From contig JAWOHT010000166.1 in the NCBI GenBank assembly GCA_046485045.1, positions 1-49,696 on the forward strand: 49,696 nt of DNA, read 5' to 3'. Within the stretch, counting starts at the first letter, position 1; each line of letters begins with the position of its first letter. This DNA comes from JAFGPL01 sp046485045. Lineage in GTDB: Bacteria; Bacteroidota; Bacteroidia; Bacteroidales; UBA10428. A program made the position numbers and the translations under genes. The notes under the pieces were generated by a model. That model had not been told where the DNA came from. It saw only the letters and a list, made by a program, of their open reading frames with translations, and did not search any database. Below, one piece after another: positions 16,910 to 25,756 of this stretch.

Positions 16910-18220
16910 ATGAAATTATCGACTTTTAAAAGAACCCTATTCCTTATACTATTTTCTGTGACTGTTTTTGGTCAGATTATTGGGCAATCAAAAATTGAAT
17001 ACCTCACAAAAGACGGTACCTGGTGCTGGTTTTCTGACCCCCGGGCAATAATGGTTGGCGATGATATAATTACCGGATGGGTAAAATCGAACGGAACCAT
17101 TGAGGCAGCAAAACTAAATACAGCCGAAAACAAGGTTGAAACAAGTGAATTGTATTATTTGCTGGAAGCCGATGATCATGATAATCCTGCTTTTACAACT
17201 ACAGCTTCAGGCGAGGTTATTGTAATGTACACGCGCCATAGCAGGAAAGATTTGTTTATAAATTACCTGACAGCCCCAAAAGGCGATTTTGATTTTTCAG
17301 GTGCACAAATGATTCATCCCTTAAGTGACCAGGAGTTGGAAAAGTTTCCCCGGGCAACCATGACTTATGCCAATCCTTTCCGTTTAGAAAATGAAAACAA
17401 CAGAATTTATTGTTTCGGTAGATGGACCGGCTTTAAACCAAATATGATGTGGTCTGACGATAATGGTAAAACATGGACGAAAAGCAGGGTGTTTATTACC
17501 AACTATCCTTTTGACCATAACAACAGGCCTTACGTTAAATATTTCTCCGATGGCAAATCAAAAATCCATATCGTATTTACAGATGGCCACCCACGCGATG
17601 AACCAACCAACTGCGTATATTATGTCTATTACGAGAATGGAGCATTTTACAAAGCCAACGGTGAACAAATCTGTACCATGGAACAACTCCCTTTTGAGCC
17701 TGAGGATGCTTCGGTTGTTTATACATCAAATCCCGAACAGGGACGTGCCTGGATTGCAGATATTGGTCAGGACAACGAAAATAATCCGGTTATCCTATAC
17801 ACCCGAAGCCCTAAAGAAACCTCCCATGAATATTGGTATGCACGTTATACTGAAAAAGGATGGATAGATAATAAAATATGTGATTCCGGAAAATGGTTTC
17901 CACAAACACCGGAAGAAAAAAAAGAGCCGGAACCTCATTATTTTGGTGGTATGAGTATTCATCCCGGTAATGCCAATGTTGTTTACCTGTCGAGACAAAT
18001 AAATGGTGTGTTTGAGATCGAGCGCCGGGAAACAGAAAATAAAGGGAAATCATGGGAGACAGAGGCCATTACAGAAAACTCAGAATATGATAATGTACGG
18101 CCTTATATTCCAAGAGGCATATCAGCAGATTCAAAAGAGATTGTTCTTTGGATGGAAAACCAAAAATACATTCACTACACCAACTTTAAAACATCCATTA
18201 AATATCTGATAAGGGATTAA
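16910..18220 (+). CDS. Secreted BNR_4-type beta-propeller protein, candidate polysaccharide lyase
   Basis: A 436-residue protein with a signal peptide (ending IIGQS). The body has repeating blades with Asp-box-like turns such as WSDDNGKTW and the early motif WCWFSDPRA. The overall pattern fits the BNR repeat-like (BNR_4) family. Several lyase families that cleave at uronic acids (for example ulvan lyases of PL24 and PL25) adopt seven-bladed propellers of this kind. The GH105 enzyme 21 bp upstream acts on lyase products, which makes a lyase role attractive, though a lectin or sialidase-like glycosidase is possible. I could not assign catalytic residues with certainty. The gene ends 61 bp before the convergent ribD. 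Confidence 0.75.
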   Translation: MKLSTFKRTLFLILFSVTVFGQIIGQSKIEYLTKDGTWCWFSDPRAIMVGDDIITGWVKSNGTIEAAKLNTAENKVETSELYYLLEADDHDNPAFTTTASGEVIVMYTRHSRKDLFINYLTAPKGDFDFSGAQMIHPLSDQELEKFPRATMTYANPFRLENENNRIYCFGRWTGFKPNMMWSDDNGKTWTKSRVFITNYPFDHNNRPYVKYFSDGKSKIHIVFTDGHPRDEPTNCVYYVYYENGAFYKANGEQICTMEQLPFEPEDASVVYTSNPEQGRAWIADIGQDNENNPVILYTRSPKETSHEYWYARYTEKGWIDNKICDSGKWFPQTPEEKKEPEPHYFGGMSIHPGNANVVYLSRQINGVFEIERRETENKGKSWETEAITENSEYDNVRPYIPRGISADSKEIVLWMENQKYIHYTNFKTSIKYLIRD

Positions 18221-18281
18221 CATTTGGAAATAAATTATTGTTATGTGTTCAATAAAATTCTGATATTCGATCATATCCGTT

Positions 18282-19379
18282 TTATTTCAAGTCAATTTGC
18301 CTGATAGCGTTTTTGATTTGATCGCGGAACAAAGCATAATTTTTGTAAACCAGCAACATATCTTCCTGGATGGAAATCTGTTCAACCGGCTCTTTTCCTG
18401 TATCGGGGGCCTTTAACCCTGATTTAAACTGTTTCTGTCCGATAAAAACCCTCCCTTCGTCCCACAGGTTAGCTTTAATGAAGCTTTCAGTCAGGTGTTT
18501 TCCTCCTTCCACTATCATAGATTGAATTCCCCGTTTAAATAAAAAATCCATCATGTAAGGCAAAAAATCCTTATCAAAATCTGTTTTTACATATTCAAGG
18601 TTGTCTGAGGCAATATCATTTTTTAGTGCGTTGAAAACAATAGTGTGAACCTGGCAGTCGAATAAATGCAGATGCCCGGGAAGAGATAATTTCTTGTCTA
18701 TTACAATGCGCATGGGACTCTTACCCCACCAGTGGCGGGTATTCAGCTTCGGGTTGTCCATTCTTGCGGTATTGGTACCTGCCATAATTGCCTGTTCTTC
18801 GCTACGCCATTTGTGAACAAGTGTCCTTGAAGTTTCGTTTGATATCCAGTTGATCCCTCTATTGTCGCCCTGATTTCTTAGAATATCTATATATCCGTCT
18901 GCTGTCTGCGCCCATTTTAAAATAACATAAGGCCTTCTGAGGGCATGAAAAGTAAAGAACCTTCGGTTAAGTTCAATGCAAGCGTCTTCAAGAATTCCTG
19001 TTTTTACATCAATTCCTGCATTCCTGAGGTAAGCGATGCCTTTTCCTGCAACAGCAGGGTTGGTGTCGGCAGTGCCTACAACTACACGGGGTATTTCACA
19101 GCGTTTAATCAGCATGGCGCAGGGAGGCGTTTTGCCTTGGTGGGCACACGGTTCAAGGTTTACATAAAGTGTAGATTGTTTAAGGATTGATTTATCGCTT
19201 ATCTTTTCAATTGCCGAAGCTTCGGCATGTTTTCCCCCGTAATATTGATGAAACCCTTCAGATATAACCTTACCGCGGTGTACAATTACCGACCCTACCA
19301 TCGGATTGGGTGCAACCGCGCCAATGGCGAGTTTTGCAAGTTCGAGGCACCTGTTCATATATATTTCGTCAGGTTTCAT
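18282..19379 (-). CDS. ribD: Bifunctional riboflavin biosynthesis deaminase/reductase
   Basis: A 365-residue cytoplasmic protein. The N-terminal zinc deaminase (about 1-145) has His51 and Glu53 in HAEASAI and Cys78 and Cys87 in the EPCAHQGKTPPC motif. The C-terminal reductase (about 150-350) uses NADPH and carries ILKWAQTADGYI and IVEGGKHL. Together they convert the GTP-derived pyrimidine to the ribitylamino intermediate of riboflavin synthesis. The gene is divergent from prmC, with about 62 bp between starts and probably a shared promoter region. No FMN riboswitch is visible upstream. Confidence 0.95.
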   Translation of the reverse strand: MKPDEIYMNRCLELAKLAIGAVAPNPMVGSVIVHRGKVISEGFHQYYGGKHAEASAIEKISDKSILKQSTLYVNLEPCAHQGKTPPCAMLIKRCEIPRVVVGTADTNPAVAGKGIAYLRNAGIDVKTGILEDACIELNRRFFTFHALRRPYVILKWAQTADGYIDILRNQGDNRGINWISNETSRTLVHKWRSEEQAIMAGTNTARMDNPKLNTRHWWGKSPMRIVIDKKLSLPGHLHLFDCQVHTIVFNALKNDIASDNLEYVKTDFDKDFLPYMMDFLFKRGIQSMIVEGGKHLTESFIKANLWDEGRVFIGQKQFKSGLKAPDTGKEPVEQISIQEDMLLVYKNYALFRDQIKNAIRQIDLK

Positions 19380-19441
19380 GCCCGGAAATGTTTTCGATTA
19401 ATTATTTTTGAAGTCGAAACGCCCATATAGATTTTTCATTG

Positions 19442-20323
19442 ATGAAAAAACTTACCGGTACATTGGCAGACCTTACTGGTTTTATCAGGGACAGCTTAAA
19501 AGATATTTATCCCGAAAATGAAGCAGGTCAGCTGGCGTACCTTATTGTTAACCATTTGCTAAATTACAGTAAAATTGACATTCATCTGAAGGCCGGTGAA
19601 AAGGTTTCGGAAGATATTTTTCAACAAACCCATGATATTGTCCGGCAACTTATTGAAAATAAACCAATTCAGTATATACTTGGCTTTACCGAATTTTTTG
19701 GAATCATGCTTCGTGTCAACCATCATGTGTTGATACCGCGACAGGAGACCGAAGAACTGGTTGACTGGATTATCAAAGACCATTCCGGCAGCCATCCTGT
19801 CATTCTGGATATAGGTACAGGCAGCGGGAGCATTGCAGTTGCCCTGGCAAAAAATCTTCACGGGGCGGTCGTTCATGGCATTGATAATTCGGCGCAGGCG
19901 CTCAGCCTCGCCTCCGAAAACGCAAAAATAAATCACGTTGATATTCATTATTCATTGCATGATATCCTCGATAAACAACCCTTTGTGCATACCGCCAGAT
20001 ACAATGTAATTGTAAGCAATCCCCCCTATGTTACCATGTCTGAAAAGAAGCTGATGAAAAAGAATGTAACAGACTATGAGCCTTCTGCTGCGCTTTATGT
20101 CAGCGATAACGATCCTCTGGTTTTTTACAGAAAGATTGCTGAATTCGGTTTGGAACATTTAGACGACCATGGAAGTTTGTATATGGAAATAAATGAAAAT
20201 TTCGGCGCTGCACTGGTACAACTTTATCGTGAAAAAGGCTACAAAGATGTCATTTTAAGAAAAGATATTAACGGAAAAGACCGTATGGTTAAAGCAACAA
20301 TGGGACCAAAACGCGTATTATGA
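19442..20323 (+). CDS. prmC: Peptide chain release factor N5-glutamine methyltransferase
   Basis: A 293-residue SAM-dependent methyltransferase that methylates the Gln of the GGQ motif in release factors. The N-terminal helical domain (about 1-85) contacts the factor. The catalytic domain has the SAM-binding ILDIGTGSGSIAVAL and the substrate motif NPPY at 193-196. I chose the ATG at 19442; a TTG three bases earlier is in frame but less likely. It overlaps recX by 4 bp (ATGA), so translation is coupled. Its target gene prfB lies about 1.9 kb downstream. Confidence 0.95.
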   Translation: MKKLTGTLADLTGFIRDSLKDIYPENEAGQLAYLIVNHLLNYSKIDIHLKAGEKVSEDIFQQTHDIVRQLIENKPIQYILGFTEFFGIMLRVNHHVLIPRQETEELVDWIIKDHSGSHPVILDIGTGSGSIAVALAKNLHGAVVHGIDNSAQALSLASENAKINHVDIHYSLHDILDKQPFVHTARYNVIVSNPPYVTMSEKKLMKKNVTDYEPSAALYVSDNDPLVFYRKIAEFGLEHLDDHGSLYMEINENFGAALVQLYREKGYKDVILRKDINGKDRMVKATMGPKRVL

Positions 20324-20796
20324 CCAATAAGGAAGCATTGGCAAGGTTAATGAAAATTTGCAGCATGCAGGAAAAGTGTGTTGCCGATATAAAACTCAAA
20401 TTGAAAAGCTGGAAAATTGATGCCAGGCAGACAGATGAGATTGTTAAATACCTTGTTGCGAACAGGTTTGTTGATGAGCAACGTTATTCAGGCAGTTATG
20501 CTAACGATAAATTCAGACTGAATGGCTGGGGAAAGACAAAAATTGCTTATGCATTAAAGATGAAAGGTATTGAAGAGGAAATCATCAGGTCGGCGCTTCA
20601 GAAGATTGATGATGATAACTATGAGCAAACCCTTAGAGGGCTGTTGCAGAAAAAGATGAAAACCATAAAAACCGGCAACATATTGTTGTTAAAACAAAAG
20701 TTATTTCGCTTTGCTGCCACTAAAGGATATGAAACCGAAACCATTAATCATGCAATCCGGCTTTTGGGTTTGAAAGGTAACAAAGACGGATATTGA
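20320..20796 (+). CDS. recX: RecX-family regulatory protein
   Basis: A 158-residue, mostly helical basic protein of the RecX family, built from repeated three-helix units. Typical segments are the EIVKYLVANRFVDEQRY block and NGWGKTKIAYALKMKGI. RecX binds RecA filaments and inhibits or tunes recombination. It starts inside the prmC stop codon (ATGA overlap), so both are in one operon. recA is not in the window. Confidence 0.88.
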   Translation: MTNKEALARLMKICSMQEKCVADIKLKLKSWKIDARQTDEIVKYLVANRFVDEQRYSGSYANDKFRLNGWGKTKIAYALKMKGIEEEIIRSALQKIDDDNYEQTLRGLLQKKMKTIKTGNILLLKQKLFRFAATKGYETETINHAIRLLGLKGNKDGY

Positions 20797-20800
20797 CGAT

Positions 20801-20830
20801 ATAATTCAGAAAAAAACCGGTCTGAATTAT
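20801..20830. terminator. Hairpin terminator between convergent genes
   Basis: ATAATTCAGA (20801-20810) pairs with TCTGAATTAT (20821-20830) around an A-rich loop. It sits between the recX stop and the stop of the antiporter and could end transcription from both sides. Confidence 0.6.
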
Positions 20831-20833
20831 TGT

Positions 20834-22105
20834 TTACGCGGGGTTTTGATTGATATTGGGTTCTTGTGGTACTTCCCCCGTTTTTCTTCTCATCATCTTT
20901 TTAAATATCAGCGGGTCTTTACTCAGCATAAAAACCAGGACAGAACAGATTACAATGCTCAGTAATACAACCGAATATCCCAGGTCCATAATGATGTCCC
21001 CGTTTAACATTCCCTGCTGCATTGGGATAGAGGCCAGCACAGCCGCCACCAGTCCTTTGGGGGTCATTACCGAGATAATGGCCACTTCGGTGGCAGAGAT
21101 GTCTTTCTTTATCAGCAGCCTGATACTCAGGGGGCGAAACAGGATGATAAGCGCCACTATCAGCAATCCCACGCCATACAGGTAGATTGATCCGAACTGC
21201 AGGCTGATGCCTACATACACAAAAAAATAGGTCTGCATAAGGAAAACGATTTCCGAAAAGAAATTCTTCTCATTGATATTAAATCCTGATGTGGTGTACC
21301 TGAATACCCGTTTGAAAGATTTATTTGAATTCAGGTGGTCGCTGTTTCCCAGGAAAATGCCAAACGATAATGCCGCTATTCCGCCGTTAAATTCCAGCAT
21401 TTCAACTATGCCGTAAATAACAAAAAGAAAGGCAAGCGATGTAAACATAGAGTTTTTTATACTGCGCACAAGGTTGATTATCAGCGACCAGATAAGGCCT
21501 CCGGCCAAACCCATGAGCGCTGCAAAAAGAAAAGCCTTCCACATTTTTGAAAAAACCATCCCGACATTTAATGCACCTGCTTTGATGCCCTCGAGCACAG
21601 CCAGACCAACAATCAGGCAAAGAACATCGCTGAGGGCCGATTCAAGAAAAAGAATGGCTGAGCTTTTTTCTCCCATTTTAAGCTGTTTGACCATAGGTAT
21701 CACCACGGCAGACGAGGTACCCCCGATAATGGCGCCCAAAAAAACCGAGCTCAGCCAGTCGAGCTTTGTCAGCATTTTAGCCGCTACCGAGGCAATGATC
21801 ATTGTAAAAACGAAATTAATAAAGGTGATAAGCGAAGCAGCGCCCACCGATTTCTTTATTTCGCTGAATTTCAGTTCAGATCCGCTTTCAAAAAGAATAA
21901 CGATCAGGGTGATTGTGGTAAATACATTGCCCAGTTGTCCGAAAAAATCTTTGCTTACAATTCCTCCCACCGGGCCGAGAAGAACCCCGATAAGCAATAA
22001 TAGCAATACGTTAGGGATTTTTGTCTTATCGAAGAGTTCGTTAAAAGCATGCGAAAAAAAAATCAACAGGCCAAGCGAAATAACGATTGCATATATTTCC
22101 ATCAT
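20834..22105 (-). CDS. Cation:proton antiporter (CPA family)
   Basis: A 423-residue inner-membrane protein with about 12 hydrophobic segments. Typical sodium/hydrogen exchanger signatures are PNVLLLLLIGVLLGP near residues 31-45, FESGSELKFSEIK, and GGTSSAVVIPM (128-138). The core ion-binding position reads ESALSD (155-160), where many CPA1 members have Asn-Asp and CPA2 members Asp-Asp; here it is Ser-Asp. It probably exchanges Na+ or K+ for protons in pH or salt homeostasis. Ion specificity cannot be told. The last 25 residues are a polar tail. It is divergent from prfB. Confidence 0.9.
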   Translation of the reverse strand: MMEIYAIVISLGLLIFFSHAFNELFDKTKIPNVLLLLLIGVLLGPVGGIVSKDFFGQLGNVFTTITLIVILFESGSELKFSEIKKSVGAASLITFINFVFTMIIASVAAKMLTKLDWLSSVFLGAIIGGTSSAVVIPMVKQLKMGEKSSAILFLESALSDVLCLIVGLAVLEGIKAGALNVGMVFSKMWKAFLFAALMGLAGGLIWSLIINLVRSIKNSMFTSLAFLFVIYGIVEMLEFNGGIAALSFGIFLGNSDHLNSNKSFKRVFRYTTSGFNINEKNFFSEIVFLMQTYFFVYVGISLQFGSIYLYGVGLLIVALIILFRPLSIRLLIKKDISATEVAIISVMTPKGLVAAVLASIPMQQGMLNGDIIMDLGYSVVLLSIVICSVLVFMLSKDPLIFKKMMRRKTGEVPQEPNINQNPA

Positions 22106-22171
22106 TAATGGGTTAAGTGATAATTACTAAATTATACCAAAAAATCGTTCATTATAACAAATAAGTTTTAA

Positions 22172-22179
22172 TAAATTTG
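22172..22179 (+). promoter_or_regulatory. Candidate -7 box of the prfB promoter
   Basis: TAAATTTG fits TAnnTTTG and lies 24 bp before the prfB start at 22204. The -33 box is not clear. Confidence 0.4.
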
Positions 22180-22203
22180 CACTCTTTTCAAATACATAAC
22201 AAA

Positions 22204-23296
22204 ATGATTACAAATGAGCAATTCAAAGACCTTGTAAGGCGGGAGCAGTCGCTGGGGAGGCATCTTTGACATTGATGGTAAGATAATGGCCATCAAAGAC
22301 GGGGAGGGACAATCGCTGGCACCCGGTTTCTGGAACGATACAAAGCAGGCAGAGCAGAAGCTTAAAACAATTTCCGGTCTCAAATTCTGGACACAGGCAT
22401 ATGAAAAAATCAAAACCAACCTTGACGATCTTCAGGTGTTGATGGATTTTTTCAAAGAAGGAGAAGCCTCTGAGCAGGAAGTGCGCGACCAGTATGAAAA
22501 AATACTGAATCTTATCGAAGACCTCGAATTTAAAAACATGCTCAGTAGAGAAGAGGATGCTCTTGGAGGTATTCTTAAGATTAATGCCGGGGCAGGGGGT
22601 ACAGAAAGCCAGGATTGGGCAGAGATGCTTATGCGTATGTACATTCGCTGGGGCGAGCGCAACGGGTATACAGTTAAGGAGATAAGTTACCTCGCCGGCG
22701 ATGATGCAGGTGTTAAATCGGTAACTCTTGAATTTGAAGGTGAATACGCTTATGGATATCTTAAAAGTGAAAACGGGGTACACCGGCTTGTAAGGATTTC
22801 ACCTTTCGATTCGAACGCCCGCAGGCACACCTCTTTTGCATCGGTATTTGTTTCTCCTGCTGTTGACGACGAGATTGAGATTGTGATCAACCCTGCCGAT
22901 CTCGACTGGGATACTTTTCGCTCAGGTGGCGCAGGAGGACAAAATGTGAACAAGGTAGAGACAGGGGTGCGTGTAAGGCACCTGCCAACAGGTATTACTG
23001 TGGAAAACACAGAAACAAGGTCGCAGTTGAAAAACAGAGAAAATGCCATGCGCATTCTCAGGTCGCACCTGTACGAGATGGAGCTTAGAATACGGATGGA
23101 GAAACAGGCCGAAGTCGAAGGAAAGAAAAAGAAAATAGAATGGGGCTCGCAGATACGCAGCTATGTGATGCAACCATATAAACTTGTGAAAGACCTTCGT
23201 ACCAATTACGAAACCGGAAACGTGCAGGCTGTGCTCGACGGCGACCTTAATGAGTTTATCAAAGCCTATCTCATGGAGTTTGGGGGCACTGTCTGA
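22204..23296 (+). CDS. prfB: Peptide chain release factor 2, expressed through a programmed +1 frameshift
   Basis: Translation starts at the ATG at 22204 and runs 21 codons (MITNEQFKDLVRREQSLGRHL) to an in-frame TGA at 22267. A +1 slip on CTT skips the T at 22267 and continues with GAC at 22268, giving 363 residues in all, the normal RF2 length. The second frame has the stop-recognition SPF motif (in VRISPFDSN) and the catalytic GGQ (SGGAGGQNVNK), whose Gln is the PrmC target. RF2 releases finished chains at UGA and UAA. The downstream ATG at 22286 would lose the N-terminus and is not the real start. The stop codon abuts that of the convergent protease gene. Confidence 0.96.
22254..22270 (+). 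promoter_or_regulatory. RF2 autoregulatory frameshift signal
   Basis: GGGGAGG (22254-22260) acts as an internal Shine-Dalgarno-like element, followed three bases later by CTTTGAC (22264-22270). This matches the classic arrangement in which low RF2 slows reading of UGA and lets the ribosome slip +1, so RF2 controls its own level. Confidence 0.93.
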
Positions 23297-24898
23297 TTAT
23301 TTGCCTGAAAGTTCACCGATTGCTTTTTGTAATGCATTGTCAATATCCTGTATTATCGGATAAAAACCTTTATTGTCTATGATGTTCCTTGCAATATATG
23401 CGCATAAATGGTTTTCAAGTATCTTCTCCGACACAGCTATTTCTTCCTGGTCAGGCTTTACACCCTCTGTAGCGGCATAGTCAACAAACTGGTTGAGAAT
23501 ATTCCTTGCAGTAAGATATTTTACATAATCTTTAGCCGACTGTAGCTTTTCAAGTTTTGCCCGGTTTAAATCGGCATAGTCAAGGGCAAACTTGTAGATA
23601 AGGCCTTTGTTTCTGACCTGGATAAGGTAGTCGGTGACTCCTGCAGTGTCGAAGGGTACAAATATATCGGGCATAATACCGCCCCCGCCAAAAAGAATTT
23701 TACCTTTTGGGGTAACATATTTAACTGTATCGGTAAACCTTATGGAGTCTTTATACTGAAATTCACCATTAAAATACCGGGTGTTTAAATCGTTATAATA
23801 ATCTTCGAGGCCATGGTCATATGGTTTCTGAATACTGCGCCCGGTGGGGGTGTAGTAACGGGCAATCGTGAGCCTTATGGCCGATCCGTCCTGAAATTCA
23901 CGCTGTTCCTGCACAAGGCCCTTTCCAAATGACCTGCGTCCGATGATTACTCCCCGGTCATTGTCCTGTATTGCACCGGCAAGAATTTCGCTTGCAGAGG
24001 CGGTGCCTTCATCAATTAATATTGCCAGTTTTATGTCGGTGGCATAACCACCCGGGTTTGACCGGTACTCCTCCCTGCCTTTGGCATTTCCCTGGGTATA
24101 CACGATAAGTTCGTTTCCGGGCAAAAACTGGTCTGCAATATTAACAGCGGTTACCATATAGCCCCCGCCGTTGTTTCTGAGGTCAATAATCAGCTTTTTC
24201 ATGCCCTGTCTGTGAAGATTATTGAAAGCCTCTGTAAACTCCTCGAAAGTAGTTCTGGAGAACTTGTTTATTTTTATAAACCCCGTCTTTCCGGAGACCA
24301 TGTACCCCACATCAATACTGTAAAGGGGGATGTTATCGCGGGTAATATCAAATGGAATGAGTTCAGGTACATTTTTTCGGTGGACAAAAATGTTGACATC
24401 AGTGCCTTTCGGGCCGCGAAGCTTCTTAACGATACTGTCGCTCTGCATTGAAACCCCTGCTACTGTATCCTTATCAACAATAATTATTCTGTCGCCCGCC
24501 AGCACACCGGCTTTTTCAGAAGGGCCGTTGGCAATCACACTAATTACAACAAGCGTGTCGTTAAGCATGTTGAATTGAATGCCGATACCCGAGAAGTTAC
24601 CTTCGAGCGGTTCGTTTACATTCTGTAACTCGCTTTTGGGTATATATTGTGAATGGGGATCGAGCCCCTGAAGTATTTTCGGGATGGCTTCCTCTACCAA
24701 TTCGTTTTTTAATACAGGGTCAACATATTCTCTTTCGATGAGGTTTAAAATATTGGTTAGCTTATCAGCGCGGGGATAAATATAAAAAGTGCTGTTCGTC
24801 TGCAGATTTTTATAGTATCTGCCGATAAAAATCCCGATAATGGTTGCCATCGCAAGAAAAACAGGGAAAAGGATAACCCGGCGTCTGTTATTACTCAT
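23297..24898 (-). CDS. S41-family C-terminal processing protease
   Basis: A 533-residue protease anchored by one N-terminal helix (about 8-25), with the rest in the periplasm. After a helical segment comes a PDZ domain (about 90-165: FSGIGIQF, then GDRIIIVDKD). The S41 catalytic domain has the Ser in GTASASE and the Lys in RSFGKG, 25 residues apart as in Prc/CtpA. These enzymes trim or degrade periplasmic proteins from their C-termini. The C-terminal 150 residues are helical. It follows the deaminase gene by 10 bp on the same strand, so the two form an operon. Confidence 0.94.
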   Translation of the reverse strand: MSNNRRRVILFPVFLAMATIIGIFIGRYYKNLQTNSTFYIYPRADKLTNILNLIEREYVDPVLKNELVEEAIPKILQGLDPHSQYIPKSELQNVNEPLEGNFSGIGIQFNMLNDTLVVISVIANGPSEKAGVLAGDRIIIVDKDTVAGVSMQSDSIVKKLRGPKGTDVNIFVHRKNVPELIPFDITRDNIPLYSIDVGYMVSGKTGFIKINKFSRTTFEEFTEAFNNLHRQGMKKLIIDLRNNGGGYMVTAVNIADQFLPGNELIVYTQGNAKGREEYRSNPGGYATDIKLAILIDEGTASASEILAGAIQDNDRGVIIGRRSFGKGLVQEQREFQDGSAIRLTIARYYTPTGRSIQKPYDHGLEDYYNDLNTRYFNGEFQYKDSIRFTDTVKYVTPKGKILFGGGGIMPDIFVPFDTAGVTDYLIQVRNKGLIYKFALDYADLNRAKLEKLQSAKDYVKYLTARNILNQFVDYAATEGVKPDQEEIAVSEKILENHLCAYIARNIIDNKGFYPIIQDIDNALQKAIGELSGK

Positions 24899-24908
24899 TC
24901 TTACAAAA

Positions 24909-25355
24909 TTATTTTTCGATATGAATTATTTCAATACCTGCTCTTTTCAGGAGTTCAATCCCGTCCTGGGTGCGATACTGTTCTGAATATACTACCCTTA
25001 TAATACCCGACTGAATGATCAGCTTTGCACATTCCAAACATGGCGACGATGTTATGTATAACGTAGCACCCTCGCTGCTGTTGTTCGATTTTGCAACCTT
25101 GGTAATGGCGTTTGCCTCGGCATGCAGCACATATGGCTTGGTCTTGTCGTTCTCATCCTCGCAAATGTTCTCAAAACCGGCAGGTGTGCCATTATAACCA
25201 TCGGAAATAATCATTTTGTCCTTTACAATAAGGGCTCCTACTTTACGGCGTTCACAGTATGAATTTTCTGCCCAGATCTGCGCCATTTCAAGGTAACGCC
25301 TGTCAAACTGCGCTTGCTTTGCCCCATAAGGTTGAGCCGGAATATGTCTGCTCAC
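24909..25355 (-). CDS. dCMP/cytidine-type deaminase (ComEB-like)
   Basis: A 148-residue zinc deaminase. Zinc ligands and catalytic Glu are visible: His78 and Glu80 in LHAEANAI, and Cys106 and Cys109 in SSPCLECAK. The GYNGTPAGF segment is typical of deoxycytidylate deaminases, which make dUMP for thymidylate synthesis in the cytoplasm. It is the first gene of a two-gene operon with the S41 protease. A ComE-type competence role is unlikely, as that name comes only from the neighbour context in Bacillus. Confidence 0.92.
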   Translation of the reverse strand: MSRHIPAQPYGAKQAQFDRRYLEMAQIWAENSYCERRKVGALIVKDKMIISDGYNGTPAGFENICEDENDKTKPYVLHAEANAITKVAKSNNSSEGATLYITSSPCLECAKLIIQSGIIRVVYSEQYRTQDGIELLKRAGIEIIHIEK

Positions 25356-25756
25356 GACTAGTATATCTTATTATTTGTTAAAACCTGAATTACAAAGGAA
25401 AGCAAAGATAGTATTAATTTTTAGTTATAAAGTAAGGAATGAAAAGATAAAATTATCAGATATGTCGGGGAATTTATCAACTGGTTTTTATAACCTTTTC
25501 GATGGTGGCTTCTATCCTTTTGTGTGGTTTTGCCAAAGGTTGCCATTTTTTAAATATTGATGGTGTTCTTTTTTGATTTGCAGGCTATTACCCGTTGACA
25601 AAAATGAGTTTTTAGTCTACTATATCTGATATTCAAAGTTATTTATCTATATTTATAATAAGATACGGCATAATTCTTATAAACTTGCAAAAGTTTATCG
25701 TTATTTGAGATGCTGGTTTGGTCACTGATGGGCTGCGGTTAAAATTTTTATATACA
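25356..25756. other. Intergenic region before the GH43/GH28 genes
   Basis: About 400 bp between divergent genes. It is A+T-rich and holds the promoters for both sides. A near-palindrome (AAACTTGCAAAAGTTT around 25681-25697) might bind a regulator. A 61-codon ORF here (25375-25560) has no features and is not called. Confidence 0.4.

Noticed and set aside
18282..19441. FMN riboswitch upstream of ribD
   Set aside because: Only about 62 bp separate ribD from prmC and no conserved riboswitch core is visible.
22286..23296. prfB starting at 22286
   Set aside because: It would drop the conserved N-terminus; the upstream ATG and the frameshift signal explain the full protein.
25375..25560. A 61-codon plus-strand ORF between the deaminase and GH43
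   Set aside because: No signal, domain or start context; composition is like the surrounding intergenic DNA.
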